Below are positions 35,122 to 43,361 of a stretch of DNA of 64,000 nucleotides, piece after piece. Both the position numbers and the translations under genes were made by a program. The DNA comes from Mycolicibacterium baixiangningiae. GTDB lineage: Bacteria > Actinomycetota > Actinomycetes > Mycobacteriales > Mycobacteriaceae. Position 1 is the stretch's first letter. Each line of letters begins with the position of its first letter. The stretch is taken from positions 3,224,001 to 3,288,000 of the forward strand of contig NZ_CP066218.1 in NCBI RefSeq assembly GCF_016313185.1, read 5' to 3'. The notes under the pieces are model-generated. The model did no database searches, was not told where the DNA came from, and saw only the letters and a list, made by a program, of their open reading frames with translations.

Positions 35122-35808
35122 ATGCGGATAGCTGTGATGATCGCGGCGTCTGTGCTGGTCGCGGGTTGTTCGCAGGCGGTCGACGGCCAGGCGGAACAGC
35201 CATCGCCGACGCTGTCGGCGCCGTCCGGCACCGCGCAACCCTCGCCGTCGTCACCGTCGGCGACCTCGCCCCCACCCGCCACCGCGCCCGCCGCCCGGGC
35301 CCCGATCGGTGAGGTGATCCGCTGGATCGAGGCCGCACCGCGGGCCGAGCCGGGTGGATTCCACACCGTGAGCCGCGACGGAACCAGCACCGACCTCGGT
35401 GAGGACGTCGCGTTCACCACCCCGTCGGGTACCGCGAAATGCGTCACCGACCGCCGTGCCGAAGGAGCGCTGACCTGCCTCGTCGCCCTGTTGGATCCGC
35501 CCGCGCGCCCGTCCGAGGTGTACGGCGAATGGAAGGGCGGCTGGGTCGACTTCCCCGGCATCACGCTGGACGTGGGCTCCGCGCACGCCGACCCCGGTCC
35601 GTTCGCCGACGGATTCGGCGTCGAACTGCCCTACGGCCAGGCGCTGAATTTCGGCGACTACCGCTGCCGCGCCGACCCGGCCGGGCTGTTCTGTGTCAAC
35701 TACGCCCACCAGTCGGCCGTCCGGTTCGGCGATGCGGGAATCGAACCGTTCGGTTGTCTGCAGCAGGTCGCGCCGCCGCCAGAGATCGGCGCGCGCTTCA
35801 GCTGCTGA
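35122..35808 (+). CDS. lppI: Lipoprotein, LppI-like, 228 aa
   Basis: Signal peptide MRIAVMIAASVLVAGC with lipobox Cys16 predicts a lipid-anchored exported protein. A Pro/Ser/Ala-rich linker runs to about residue 60. The folded domain has several cysteines (in AKCVTDR, TCLVALL, YRCRAD, LFCVNYA, FGCLQQV and the final Cys), enough for three disulfides. The name rests on divergent synteny with lipT, as in M. tuberculosis. No enzymatic motif is visible and the function is unknown. Confidence 0.75.
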   Translation: MRIAVMIAASVLVAGCSQAVDGQAEQPSPTLSAPSGTAQPSPSSPSATSPPPATAPAARAPIGEVIRWIEAAPRAEPGGFHTVSRDGTSTDLGEDVAFTTPSGTAKCVTDRRAEGALTCLVALLDPPARPSEVYGEWKGGWVDFPGITLDVGSAHADPGPFADGFGVELPYGQALNFGDYRCRADPAGLFCVNYAHQSAVRFGDAGIEPFGCLQQVAPPPEIGARFSC

Positions 35809-35863
35809 GTGGTCTACTCGGCCGGGCGCGTCCGCTCCCGGGCCCGCTGCGGATAGCTGTGCG

Positions 35864-37012
35864 TCATCCCGATGGCGCCGACGATGACGACGACGGGGAT
35901 GACGTAGTTACGCCCTTCCGCTCGAGAATCGGCAGCACACCTTCGGCAAACCAGTACGCCTCCTCGAGGTGGGGGTAACCGGACAGGATGAACTCGTCGA
36001 ACCCCAGGGAGTGGTACTCGATGATGAGGTTGGCGACTTCCTCGTGGCTGCCCACCAGGGCCGTGCCCGCACCGCCCCGGACCAGCCCGACACCGGCCCA
36101 CAGGTTGGGGTAGATCTCGAGCCGGTCGGTGCGGCCACCGTGCAGCGCCGTCATCCGTCGCTGCCCCTCTGACTCCGACTTCCCGTGCAGGGCAGTGGCT
36201 TTCGCAATTTGTTCAGCCGACAGACCGGAGACCAGTTCGTCGGCGACCACCCACGCCGCCGCCGACGTGTCGCGGCTGATGGTGTGCAACCGGATGCCGA
36301 AGCGGACGGTGCGCCCCCGCTCAGCGGCCAGCGCACGGACCCGCTCGATCTTCGCCGCGGCGTCCTGCGGCGGCTCCCCCCACGTCAGGTACACGTCGAC
36401 GTACTCCGCGGCGACGGGTAGTGCGGCCGCCGACGAGCCGCCGAAGTAGATCTGCGGCAACGGATCCGGCGGCGCGGACACCCGGGCATCGGCGACCGTG
36501 TAGTGCTGTCCGGTGAAATCGAGCGACTCCTGCCGCCACAGCGAGCTGACGATGTGCAGGAATTCGCCGGTGCGGGCGTAGCGCTCGTCGTGGCTCAGCC
36601 AGTCCCCGAAGCGACGCTGCTCCGTATCGTCCCCTCCGCTGACGATGTTGAGCAGCACCCTGCCCTCGGAGAACCGCTGCAGCGTCGCGGCCTGCTGCGC
36701 GGCCAGCGTCGGCGGCACCAGACCCGGCCGGAACGCGACGAGGAATTTGAGCCGTTCCGTCTCTGCGAGAAGGGCGGCGGCGGTGAGCCAGGCGTCCTCA
36801 CACCAGGTTCCGGTCGGCGTCAGCACCCCTGCGTAACCCAGGCGGTCCGCCGCACGCGCCACCTCGGCGAGGTAGCGACGGCTCGGCGGCCGATAGTTGG
36901 GTGGTGTCGTCTGGTGCGAGGAGGCGTGCGAGGAGCCGACGATGGACCGGCTGTCTCCGGCGGTGGGCAGGAACCAGAAGAATTTGGCCCCAGCCGAATT
37001 CGGTACAGACAT
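35864..37012 (-). CDS. ssuD: FMNH2-dependent alkanesulfonate monooxygenase, 382 aa
   Basis: A luciferase-like monooxygenase that would release sulfite from alkanesulfonates using reduced FMN from a separate reductase. It starts FFWFLPTAGDSRSIVGS, then GYAGVLTPTGTWCEDAW, FLVAFRPGLVPPTLAAQQAAT and the NIVSGGDDTEQRRFGDWLSHDERYART region typical of SsuD. It is last in ssuC-ssuB-ssuA-ssuD, 7 bp after ssuA. The start ATG 37012 fits the family N-terminus. The extreme C-terminus becomes a serine-rich run (SSPSSSSSAPSG) that looks unlike the family; see findings. Confidence 0.88.
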   Translation of the reverse strand: MSVPNSAGAKFFWFLPTAGDSRSIVGSSHASSHQTTPPNYRPPSRRYLAEVARAADRLGYAGVLTPTGTWCEDAWLTAAALLAETERLKFLVAFRPGLVPPTLAAQQAATLQRFSEGRVLLNIVSGGDDTEQRRFGDWLSHDERYARTGEFLHIVSSLWRQESLDFTGQHYTVADARVSAPPDPLPQIYFGGSSAAALPVAAEYVDVYLTWGEPPQDAAAKIERVRALAAERGRTVRFGIRLHTISRDTSAAAWVVADELVSGLSAEQIAKATALHGKSESEGQRRMTALHGGRTDRLEIYPNLWAGVGLVRGGAGTALVGSHEEVANLIIEYHSLGFDEFILSGYPHLEEAYWFAEGVLPILERKGVTTSSPSSSSSAPSG

Positions 37013-37019
37013 CGTGCTC

Positions 37020-38051
37020 CTAGTTGCGGTCCAGGTAGAGCGGTGCGAGCACATCGGCATAGCGGCGGTCGACCCACCCCGAGAAGTCGGGCGCGGCCGC
37101 GATCTGCTTCGATTCGGCGAACAGGTCGGCCATCTCCTGCTCGGAGGCGATCAGCTGATCGGAGAGGTCCGTCGGCAACCGCAGGCTGCGGCCCTGGGCG
37201 AGCGCGGCCACCTCGGGGTCCAGGCCGACGTCCGCGGCGTACCGCTGTGCCCACTCGTCGCGATGGGCATTCGCCCACCGCACCGCCTTGGCGTACCGGA
37301 CCAGCAGATCACCCAGTGCGGTATTGCGTTTCGGGTCGGCCAGCGCCGCGTCGGAGGCCACTCCGAAGCCCGCGCCGTTGGTCACCCCGGTGGCGCGGGC
37401 GATGCTGCGGACCGCCAACTCCTTCTCGGCCTGGGCCGTATACGGATCCCATACCGCCCAGACGTCGACCCGGCGCTGGGTGAACGCCGAGAAGGCATCG
37501 GCCGGTTGCAGGAACACCAGTGTGACGTCGGAAGGGGTCAGACCCGCCCGGGACAGCTGCACGAGGATATGGCCGTGTGCCGAGCTGCCTTTGGCGACGG
37601 CGATGCTCTTCCCGCGCAGTTCGGCCACCGACGTGGTCGGTACGTCGGCGTGTACCAGGACCTGGTCGCCGAATCCCCCGCCGTCGTACGCCGAGACCAC
37701 CTTCACCTTGGCGTTGGACGCGGCACCGAAGATCGGCGGGGTGTTGCCGGTGATCGCGAAGTCGATCCTGCCCGCGGTGGCGGCCTCGATCTGCGGCGGC
37801 CCGGAAGTGAACGTCGAGAACTCCACGACGTACGGCAGATCGTCGAGTGCACCGGCGGCGTTCAGCAACGCCTGGGTGCCGCCCTTCTGATCACCGATGT
37901 GCAGCGTCACCCCGGACAGCTCGGACAGCGGCACGGTATCGGGCGCCTGTTGCGCCCCGGTGCTCTGCTCCCTCGACACACAACCGGCGACGGCGCCGAT
38001 CACCGTGAGGGCGGCGAGGCACCCGGCCGCGAATCGTCGGACTGTGCGCAT
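37020..38051 (-). CDS. ssuA: Aliphatic sulfonate-binding lipoprotein, 343 aa
   Basis: The receptor of the sulfonate importer. Signal sequence with lipobox VAGC (Cys24); mature fold of the SsuA/ThiY/TauA type with VTLHIGDQKGGTQALLNAAG, SGPPQIEAATAGRIDFAITGNTPPIFG and GKSIAVAKGSSAHG. The ATG at 38051 is preferred because AAGGGG lies 6 nt before it. An in-frame GTG at 38084 overlaps the ssuB stop (GTGA) and would add 11 residues before the signal peptide. Operon position supports sulfonates rather than nitrate or thiamine precursors. Confidence 0.88.
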   Translation of the reverse strand: MRTVRRFAAGCLAALTVIGAVAGCVSREQSTGAQQAPDTVPLSELSGVTLHIGDQKGGTQALLNAAGALDDLPYVVEFSTFTSGPPQIEAATAGRIDFAITGNTPPIFGAASNAKVKVVSAYDGGGFGDQVLVHADVPTTSVAELRGKSIAVAKGSSAHGHILVQLSRAGLTPSDVTLVFLQPADAFSAFTQRRVDVWAVWDPYTAQAEKELAVRSIARATGVTNGAGFGVASDAALADPKRNTALGDLLVRYAKAVRWANAHRDEWAQRYAADVGLDPEVAALAQGRSLRLPTDLSDQLIASEQEMADLFAESKQIAAAPDFSGWVDRRYADVLAPLYLDRN

Positions 38052-38080
38052 GGCGGTCCCCTTCGTCGGTGGTCGAGACG

Positions 38081-38806
38081 TCACGCCTGGACGCCGAGCC
38101 GGTCGAGCAGTTCGGCGCGGTAGCGCTCGCTGTGTTCGGAAGCCTCACCCGGTGCGCGGCGCGGGCCCTCGATCTCCAGTGAGTGCACCACCCGCCCCTC
38201 GTCGAGGACGAGCACCCGGTCGGCGAGCGCCACCGCCTCGTCGACATCGTGGGTGACCAGCAGGACGCCGAACGAATGCGCCCGCCACAACTCGAGCAGC
38301 AGTGTGCGCATGCTCAGCCGCGTCAACGCGTCCAGAGCGCCGAACGGTTCGTCGAGCAGAAGCAGCTGCGGTTCGCCGACCAGAGCCCTGGCCAACGAAA
38401 CCCGCTGCGCCTGACCGCCCGACAGCGTCAGCGGCCAAACGCCTCCGCGGTCCGCCAGCCCTACGTCAGCCAGCGCGCGCTGGGCTCGCCGCTGCGCCTC
38501 CGCCTTCGGCAGACGGCTGCGGGTGAGCCCGTACGCCACGTTGGTCCTCACGTCACGCCACGGGAACAGCCGGGGTTCCTGAAACGCCAGGGCGGGCGCT
38601 CCGGCCACGAACCGCTCGCCGGTGTGCTCGGTGGACAGGCCGGCCAGGACGCGCAGCACCGTCGACTTCCCCGAACCACTGCGGCCGATCAGCGCGACGA
38701 TCTCCCCGCGGCCGACGTCGAGCGAGACATCGGTGAGGACGTGGTGTTCGCCGTACCACTTGTCGATGTGGCGCAGCCGCGCGGCGGTTTGAGTGGCGCG
38801 GTGCAC
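38081..38806 (-). CDS. ssuB: Sulfonate ABC importer ATPase, 241 aa
   Basis: Nucleotide-binding subunit. Walker A GRSGSGKST, Q-loop AFQEPRLFPW, signature LSGGQ, Walker B LLLLDEP and switch VTHDVDEA are all canonical, and length is typical. GTG 38806 is the first start in the coding frame but lacks a Shine-Dalgarno. The neighbouring ATG at 38828 overlaps the ssuC stop (ATGA) yet is out of frame by one base because of a run of seven G (38807-38813). With six, the protein would begin at that ATG with a short extra N-terminus. Confidence 0.88.
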   Translation of the reverse strand: MHRATQTAARLRHIDKWYGEHHVLTDVSLDVGRGEIVALIGRSGSGKSTVLRVLAGLSTEHTGERFVAGAPALAFQEPRLFPWRDVRTNVAYGLTRSRLPKAEAQRRAQRALADVGLADRGGVWPLTLSGGQAQRVSLARALVGEPQLLLLDEPFGALDALTRLSMRTLLLELWRAHSFGVLLVTHDVDEAVALADRVLVLDEGRVVHSLEIEGPRRAPGEASEHSERYRAELLDRLGVQA

Positions 38807-38824
38807 GGGGGGGTGTGGTCAGTG

Positions 38825-39640
38825 TCATGTGCGGTACCTCAGGGCTCGACGTTCCAATGCGCGGACTCCCGCGTCGGTGGCGATGCCCAGCAACGCGTAA
38901 ACGACCAGACCGAAGATGATGATGTCGATCCGCAGGAAGTCGCGGGCATTGTTGATGAGGAAGCCGATCCCCTTGTCGGCGTTGATCTGTTCGGCCACGA
39001 TCAAGGTCAGCCACGCGATCGCCAGCGATTGGCGGAATCCGACCAGCACCTGGGGTGCCGCACTCGGCACGATGATGGTGCGGAACCGCTGCCAGAACGA
39101 AAACCCGAGCACCTGGGCCGTTTCAAATAGTTTCGGGTCGACCTGGCGGATCGCCGAGAACGTGTTGAGGTACAGCGGGAAGCTCACCCCGAGCGCGACC
39201 AGTAGCACCTTCGGCAGCTCACCGATGCCGAACCAGACGATGAACAGCGGGATCAGGCCGAGGTGCGGAAGCGCCCGGACCATCTGCATCGGCGGATCGA
39301 CGGTGGCCTCGACCCACCGCGACAATCCCACGGCCGTCCCGAGCACCACCCCGACGGTGCTGCCGAGCAGCAGTCCTTCGACGACCCGGATCCCGGATAC
39401 CCGGATCGCATCGGCGAGTTGACCGTTGCCGATGAGCTCGATGCCTGCCTCGACGATCAGCGACGGGGCGGGCAGGACGTCCTGCGGGATGAGTCCGGCG
39501 GCGCTGCCCACCTGCCACAGTGCGAGCAGCACCAGCGGGGAGGCCCACCGGATCAGCGTCCACTTGCGGTCCGCGTGCCGGGTGGTCGGCGCCGCGGGCA
39601 GCGTGGACGCCGAGGACGTCAGTTCGGCGGTACTACTCAT
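38825..39640 (-). CDS. ssuC: Sulfonate ABC importer permease, 271 aa
   Basis: A six-helix SsuC/TauC-type permease. Family features: hydrophilic N-terminus then WASPLVLLALWQVGSAAGLIP, MVRALPHLGLIPLFIVWFGIGELPKV, the coupling loop KLFETAQVLGFSFWQRFRTIIVPSAAPQVL and LIVAEQINADKGIGFLI. It is the first gene of the ssu operon. The promoter must lie upstream of 39640, where TTCAAACCC...TGTGCGGCA-type AT-richer DNA occurs, but no clear box is assigned. Confidence 0.92.
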   Translation of the reverse strand: MSSTAELTSSASTLPAAPTTRHADRKWTLIRWASPLVLLALWQVGSAAGLIPQDVLPAPSLIVEAGIELIGNGQLADAIRVSGIRVVEGLLLGSTVGVVLGTAVGLSRWVEATVDPPMQMVRALPHLGLIPLFIVWFGIGELPKVLLVALGVSFPLYLNTFSAIRQVDPKLFETAQVLGFSFWQRFRTIIVPSAAPQVLVGFRQSLAIAWLTLIVAEQINADKGIGFLINNARDFLRIDIIIFGLVVYALLGIATDAGVRALERRALRYRT

Positions 39641-39714
39641 GGTGATCGGACGTTACGGCGGTGATGCAGTGCCGCACAGGGTTTGATTCGCGGTGACCGA
39701 AAAGCCCTTGACTG

Positions 39715-39849
39715 CTATGACGGCGGGAGGCGGAATTCCCCGTCGACGATCACGGCCTCGACCGGGTGACCGTCGATGGTCGCTCCCCACGTGCCGTCCG
39801 GTTGCTGCTGGAGCTCGCCCGCCTGCCGCAACAGGCGTCGGTTGCGCAC
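39715..39849 (-). CDS. Short ORF or gene remnant, 44 codons
   Basis: From GTG 39849 to TAG 39715 the frame codes a coherent segment (NRRLLRQAGELQQQPDGTW, then EAVIVDGEFRLPPS) that reads like the C-terminal end of a protein. An in-frame TAA at 39862-39864 cuts it from upstream sequence. GCAGAG directly before the GTG is a weak ribosome-binding site. It is either a very small gene or the remains of a larger one. The DNA at 39850-40061 shows no convincing gene and is locally less GC-rich. Confidence 0.35.
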   Translation of the reverse strand: MRNRRLLRQAGELQQQPDGTWGATIDGHPVEAVIVDGEFRLPPS

Positions 39850-40061
39850 CTCTGCGCGGGGTTACATGGAGAATTCGTGAAGATGGCGTGGAGTCAGCCG
39901 GCCACTTGCGCCTCGCCGCAGACGTCGATTCGGCCGAACTCGGCGGGTCAGCACGTCGAACACCTCCGTTTCGACCCAATCGCGTTGACGCGCAACGCAA
40001 TTCGTATCGCAGGGTGTCGAGTGCGAAGTCCGCTCGATTACCCAAGCGCGAACGGGAAACC

Positions 40062-40403
40062 CTATCGCCAGCCGTCGGCTGCCCGGGCCGCGCGCATCAG
40101 CGCGTCGCACAACTGGCGCAGTTCGTCGGATCCGGCGCCTTCGTCGACGGCCGTCGCGACGTCCTCCGCCGCGCAACGCACCTCGAAGACCCGATCCGCG
40201 AGCAGGGCGGCCTCTTCCGCGGTCAACACCACGGCGTCGGGCGACAGCGAGGTGCCTCTCACCATCGCGCGCTGCTCGTAGGCGCGCTGCCTGCAGGACT
40301 GCCTGCAGTACTGGCGGCGGCGGCCCAACCCGGCGTCGGCGACCTCGCGCCCACACCAACGGCACGGCTGCGGCCGGGTACGCCGTCTGCTCGCGGTCTC
40401 CAC
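40062..40403 (-). CDS. Zinc-ribbon-like small protein (Rv2049c-type position), 113 aa
   Basis: The N-terminal third holds a compact metal-binding pattern CRWCGR...GRRRQYCRQSCRQRAYEQR, with four cysteines spaced CxxC-x(n)-CxxxC, strongly basic. The rest is an acidic alpha-helical tail. This suggests a nucleic-acid-associated protein of unknown role. It sits directly upstream of rbpA in the divergent orientation, the place held by Rv2049c in M. tuberculosis. GTG 40403 is the start nearest the domain. TACAGT 8 nt before it could be the -10 of a leaderless transcript. A GTG at 40427 would add eight residues. Confidence 0.65.
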   Translation of the reverse strand: METASRRRTRPQPCRWCGREVADAGLGRRRQYCRQSCRQRAYEQRAMVRGTSLSPDAVVLTAEEAALLADRVFEVRCAAEDVATAVDEGAGSDELRQLCDALMRAARAADGWR

Positions 40404-40460
40404 AAATTCAGACTGTAGACGGGTCACCCCACTGATCCCGGTATCATGGAGGGTCGAGTC

Positions 40461-40490
40461 GGGAACCGTTCGTGGCTCCGCCGCGTTGAT
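40461..40490 (+). promoter_or_regulatory. ECF-sigma-type promoter of rbpA
   Basis: GGGAAC (40461-40466), an 18-bp spacer and GTTGAT (40485-40490) match the GGAAC/GTT pattern of SigE/SigH-type mycobacterial promoters (and Streptomyces SigR). GATAAT at 40488-40493 overlaps it and could act as a housekeeping -10. Both would start transcription about 30 nt upstream of the rbpA ATG. Confidence 0.6.
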
Positions 40491-40526
40491 AATCCGGCAA
40501 GAAGTTTTCGATGAGGAGTGTTGACG

Positions 40527-40865
40527 ATGGCTGATCGTGTCCTGAGAGGCAGTCGCCTCGGAGCTGTGAGCTACGAGACCGACCGCAACCACGACCTGGC
40601 GCCGCGTCAGGTCGCTCGCTACCGCACCGACAACGGCGAAGAGTTCGACGTCCCGTTCGCCGACGACGCCGAGATCCCGGGCACCTGGCTGTGCCGCAAC
40701 GGCCTGGAAGGCACCCTCATCGAGGGTGACGTCCCGGAGCCGAAGAAGGTCAAGCCGCCGCGTACCCACTGGGACATGCTGTTGGAGCGCCGTTCAGTCG
40801 AGGAACTCGAGGAGTTGCTCAAGGAGCGCCTCGATCTGATCAAGACGAAGCGACGCGGTAGCTGA
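40527..40865 (+). CDS. rbpA: RNA polymerase-binding protein RbpA, 112 aa
   Basis: An actinobacterial transcription factor that binds RNA polymerase and the group-1/2 sigma factors, stabilises open complexes and affects rifampicin tolerance. The protein starts MADRVLRGSRLGAVSYETDR, has the core GEEFDVPFADDAEIPGTWLC, and ends in the sigma-interacting segment THWDMLLERRSVEELEELLKERL. Length is exactly that of the family. GAGGAG 8 nt before ATG 40527 is a strong ribosome-binding site. The stop is 7 bp from the convergent ppm1. Confidence 0.96.
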   Translation: MADRVLRGSRLGAVSYETDRNHDLAPRQVARYRTDNGEEFDVPFADDAEIPGTWLCRNGLEGTLIEGDVPEPKKVKPPRTHWDMLLERRSVEELEELLKERLDLIKTKRRGS

Positions 40866-40872
40866 CCGTCGC

Positions 40873-41658
40873 CTAGCGCCGGTATTCGAGTCCGCGGGCG
40901 CGGTCGAAGCGCCCGCGGATTCCCCAATCCGCCACCTTGAGCAGGGCTTCGCGGATGTTCGACCCGCTCATCTTCGACTGCCCGAGTTCACGCTCACTGA
41001 AGGTGATCGGCACCTCGACGACAACGAAGCCGTTGTTGATGCTCCGCCAGGTCAGATCGATCTGGAAGCAGTAGCCCTTCGAGTCGATCGCCGACAGGTC
41101 GATCTCCTCGAGCACCTCACGCCGGTAGGCGCGGTACCCGGCGGTGATGTCGTGGACGTCGACGCCGAGCAGCACCCTGGCGTAGGTGTTGGCGGTCTTC
41201 GACAGTGCGTAGCGGCGGCGCGGCCAGTTCCTGATCGTCCCACCCGGGACGTACCGCGATCCGATCGCCAGGTCCGCCCCCGCGTCGACGGCGTCGAGCA
41301 GCCGGTGCAGCTGTTCAGGTGCATGGCTGCCGTCGGCGTCCATCTCGACCAGCACCGAGTACTCGCGGCTCAGGCCCCACGCGAAGCCGGCCAGATAGGC
41401 CGCCCCCAGACCGTCCTTGCTGGTGCGGTGCATGACGTGCACCCGGTCCGGGTCGGCCAGCGCCAGCTCGTCGGCGAGCCGGCCCGTGCCGTCGGGGCTG
41501 CCGTCGTCGACCACGAGGATGTGCACCTGCGGGCACGCTTTGCGCACCCGGTTCACGATCAACGGCAGGTTCTCCCGCTCGTTGTAGGTGGGGATGATGA
41601 CCAGCGTCCGCCGACTCGGGCGGACGGGGCGCTGCGATTTCGCCGCAGTGTCGGTCAT
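40873..41658 (-). CDS. ppm1: Polyprenol monophosphomannose synthase, 261 aa
   Basis: A family-2 glycosyltransferase that moves mannose from GDP-mannose to polyprenyl phosphate, giving the mannose donor for lipomannan, lipoarabinomannan and protein mannosylation. [22 protein letters not shown] and the DXD-type EMDADGSH are visible, and the ending matches the DPM1 group. In M. tuberculosis this domain is fused behind Lnt in one protein; here it is a free enzyme whose ATG overlaps the lnt stop (ATGA). Confidence 0.94.
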   Translation of the reverse strand: MTDTAAKSQRPVRPSRRTLVIIPTYNERENLPLIVNRVRKACPQVHILVVDDGSPDGTGRLADELALADPDRVHVMHRTSKDGLGAAYLAGFAWGLSREYSVLVEMDADGSHAPEQLHRLLDAVDAGADLAIGSRYVPGGTIRNWPRRRYALSKTANTYARVLLGVDVHDITAGYRAYRREVLEEIDLSAIDSKGYCFQIDLTWRSINNGFVVVEVPITFSERELGQSKMSGSNIREALLKVADWGIRGRFDRARGLEYRR

Positions 41659-43361
41659 GTAACTCCTTCGTCGCTGCTGCGTGCGCCGGACAGGGTGTCA
41701 CTGGCCGGGGGCGGCGCGGATCGCCGACGCCGCCTCTTGAGCACGAAATTCCCATTGTGCAGTATGGCCGCGATCACAGCGCCTACCCCGGCGATCACCA
41801 GCAGCGCCTGCACGAGAGGACCCCAGCGCGTGGCGGGCGTGATGTCGGTCTTCAACCGGATCTGGGTGTCGAGGTAGGCGGGTTCGAAGAACGCCGTCTG
41901 CGCCAACTCCCTGCCGTCAGGGGCGATCACCGCGCTGATGCCCGTGGTGCCCGCGACCACCACGTACCGGTCGTGTTCAACCGCACGCAACCGGCCGAAG
42001 GCGAGCTGCTGCTGGCTCATCGCCTCGTCGAAGGTGGCGTTGTTCGCGGGCACCGTGAGCACCTGCGCCCCGTTGCGCACCGACTCGCGGGCGGCGCGGT
42101 CGAAGATCACCTCCCAGCAGGTGGTGACGCCGACCGGCACACCGGCGGCCTCCACGACACCGTTGCCGTCGCCGGGGATGAAGTACCCCGCCCGGTCGGC
42201 ATACGGCGAGAGCTTGCTGAAAAGCCCGCGCCAGGGCAGGTATTCGCCGAACGGCTGCACGATCTTCTTGTCGTGGCGGTCGGCGGGGCCGGTGCCCGGT
42301 TTCCACACCATCACGGTGTTCGTCGACACCGGGTTGTCGGGCGTCCAGCCGGGAGTGCGGACCACCGTGCCGACCAGGATCGGTGCGTTGATCGCCGCCG
42401 CGGCAGTGGAGATCTGTGCGGCAGCGTCCGGATTGGCCAGCGGGTCGATGTCCGACGAGTTCTCCGGCCACACCACGAACATCGGCTGCGGCGCGCGGCC
42501 GGCCCGGACGTCCTGCGCCAGCCGCAGCGTCTCCTTGACGTGGTTGTCCAGCACGGCACGCCGCTGCGCGTTGAACTCAAGTCCCAGTCGCGGCACGTTG
42601 CCCTGCACTGCCGCGACCGTCACGGGCTGGTCGTCCACGGCGCCCATCCCGGACTGGCGGACTTGCGGCCAGACGATCGCCGTCCCGAGGAGAACCACCG
42701 CGATCACCGCTCCGGGCAGCACCACTGCGGGCGGCGTCCCGGCCGGGCGCTCGTCGCGGCGGGTCCACCGCACGATCTCCGCAACCAGCGCCGCGAGCGC
42801 GAACCCGACCAGCATGACGGCGAACGACAGCAGCGGCGCCCCACCGAGGTGGGCCAGCGGCAGCAGCGGCGCCTCCGTCTGGCTGAACGCCACCACCCCC
42901 CACGGGAAGCCCCCGAACGGCACGCTGGATTTCAGCCACTCCTGCGCCGTCCACAGGGCGGCGAACCACACCGGCCAGCCGGGCAGCCGGCGCACGGTCA
43001 CCGCGGCCGCCCCGAACAGCGCCGGGAACAGCGCCTCGACCGCGGCCAGCGCCAGCCACGGCAGTGCGCCGACGAGGCCGCTGATCCAGGGCAGCAGCGG
43101 CACGTAGAACGCCAACCCGAAGAGGAACCCGTACCCGAACCCGCCTGCCGGCGTCGTCGACTCTCTCCTCAACACCCACGCCAGCAGTGCGACCGCGACA
43201 AATGCGCAGTACCACCAGCCGAACGGCGGGAAGCTGACGCACAGCAGCAGCCCGGCAGCGATCGCGGCGACCAGCTGCCACATCCGGTCGACGACGGCCT
43301 GGGTGAACCGGCGCAGCGGCGGCGCCAGCCTCGCCATCCGGGCGGACGGTGCGTCAACCAT
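41655..43361 (-). CDS. lnt: Apolipoprotein N-acyltransferase, 568 aa
   Basis: Adds the third acyl chain to lipoproteins and is known to interact with Ppm1 in mycobacteria. About six N-terminal helices are followed by a nitrilase-type domain with the triad Glu300 (VVWPENS), Lys366 ([16 protein letters not shown]) and Cys415 ([10 protein letters not shown]), so it should be active. A basic C-terminal tail ([12 protein letters not shown]) follows a last helix. ATG 43361 has GAGG at the right distance; a GTG at 43373 would add four residues. It overlaps the amidohydrolase 3' end and the ppm1 start. Confidence 0.92.
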   Translation of the reverse strand: MVDAPSARMARLAPPLRRFTQAVVDRMWQLVAAIAAGLLLCVSFPPFGWWYCAFVAVALLAWVLRRESTTPAGGFGYGFLFGLAFYVPLLPWISGLVGALPWLALAAVEALFPALFGAAAVTVRRLPGWPVWFAALWTAQEWLKSSVPFGGFPWGVVAFSQTEAPLLPLAHLGGAPLLSFAVMLVGFALAALVAEIVRWTRRDERPAGTPPAVVLPGAVIAVVLLGTAIVWPQVRQSGMGAVDDQPVTVAAVQGNVPRLGLEFNAQRRAVLDNHVKETLRLAQDVRAGRAPQPMFVVWPENSSDIDPLANPDAAAQISTAAAAINAPILVGTVVRTPGWTPDNPVSTNTVMVWKPGTGPADRHDKKIVQPFGEYLPWRGLFSKLSPYADRAGYFIPGDGNGVVEAAGVPVGVTTCWEVIFDRAARESVRNGAQVLTVPANNATFDEAMSQQQLAFGRLRAVEHDRYVVVAGTTGISAVIAPDGRELAQTAFFEPAYLDTQIRLKTDITPATRWGPLVQALLVIAGVGAVIAAILHNGNFVLKRRRRRSAPPPASDTLSGARSSDEGVT

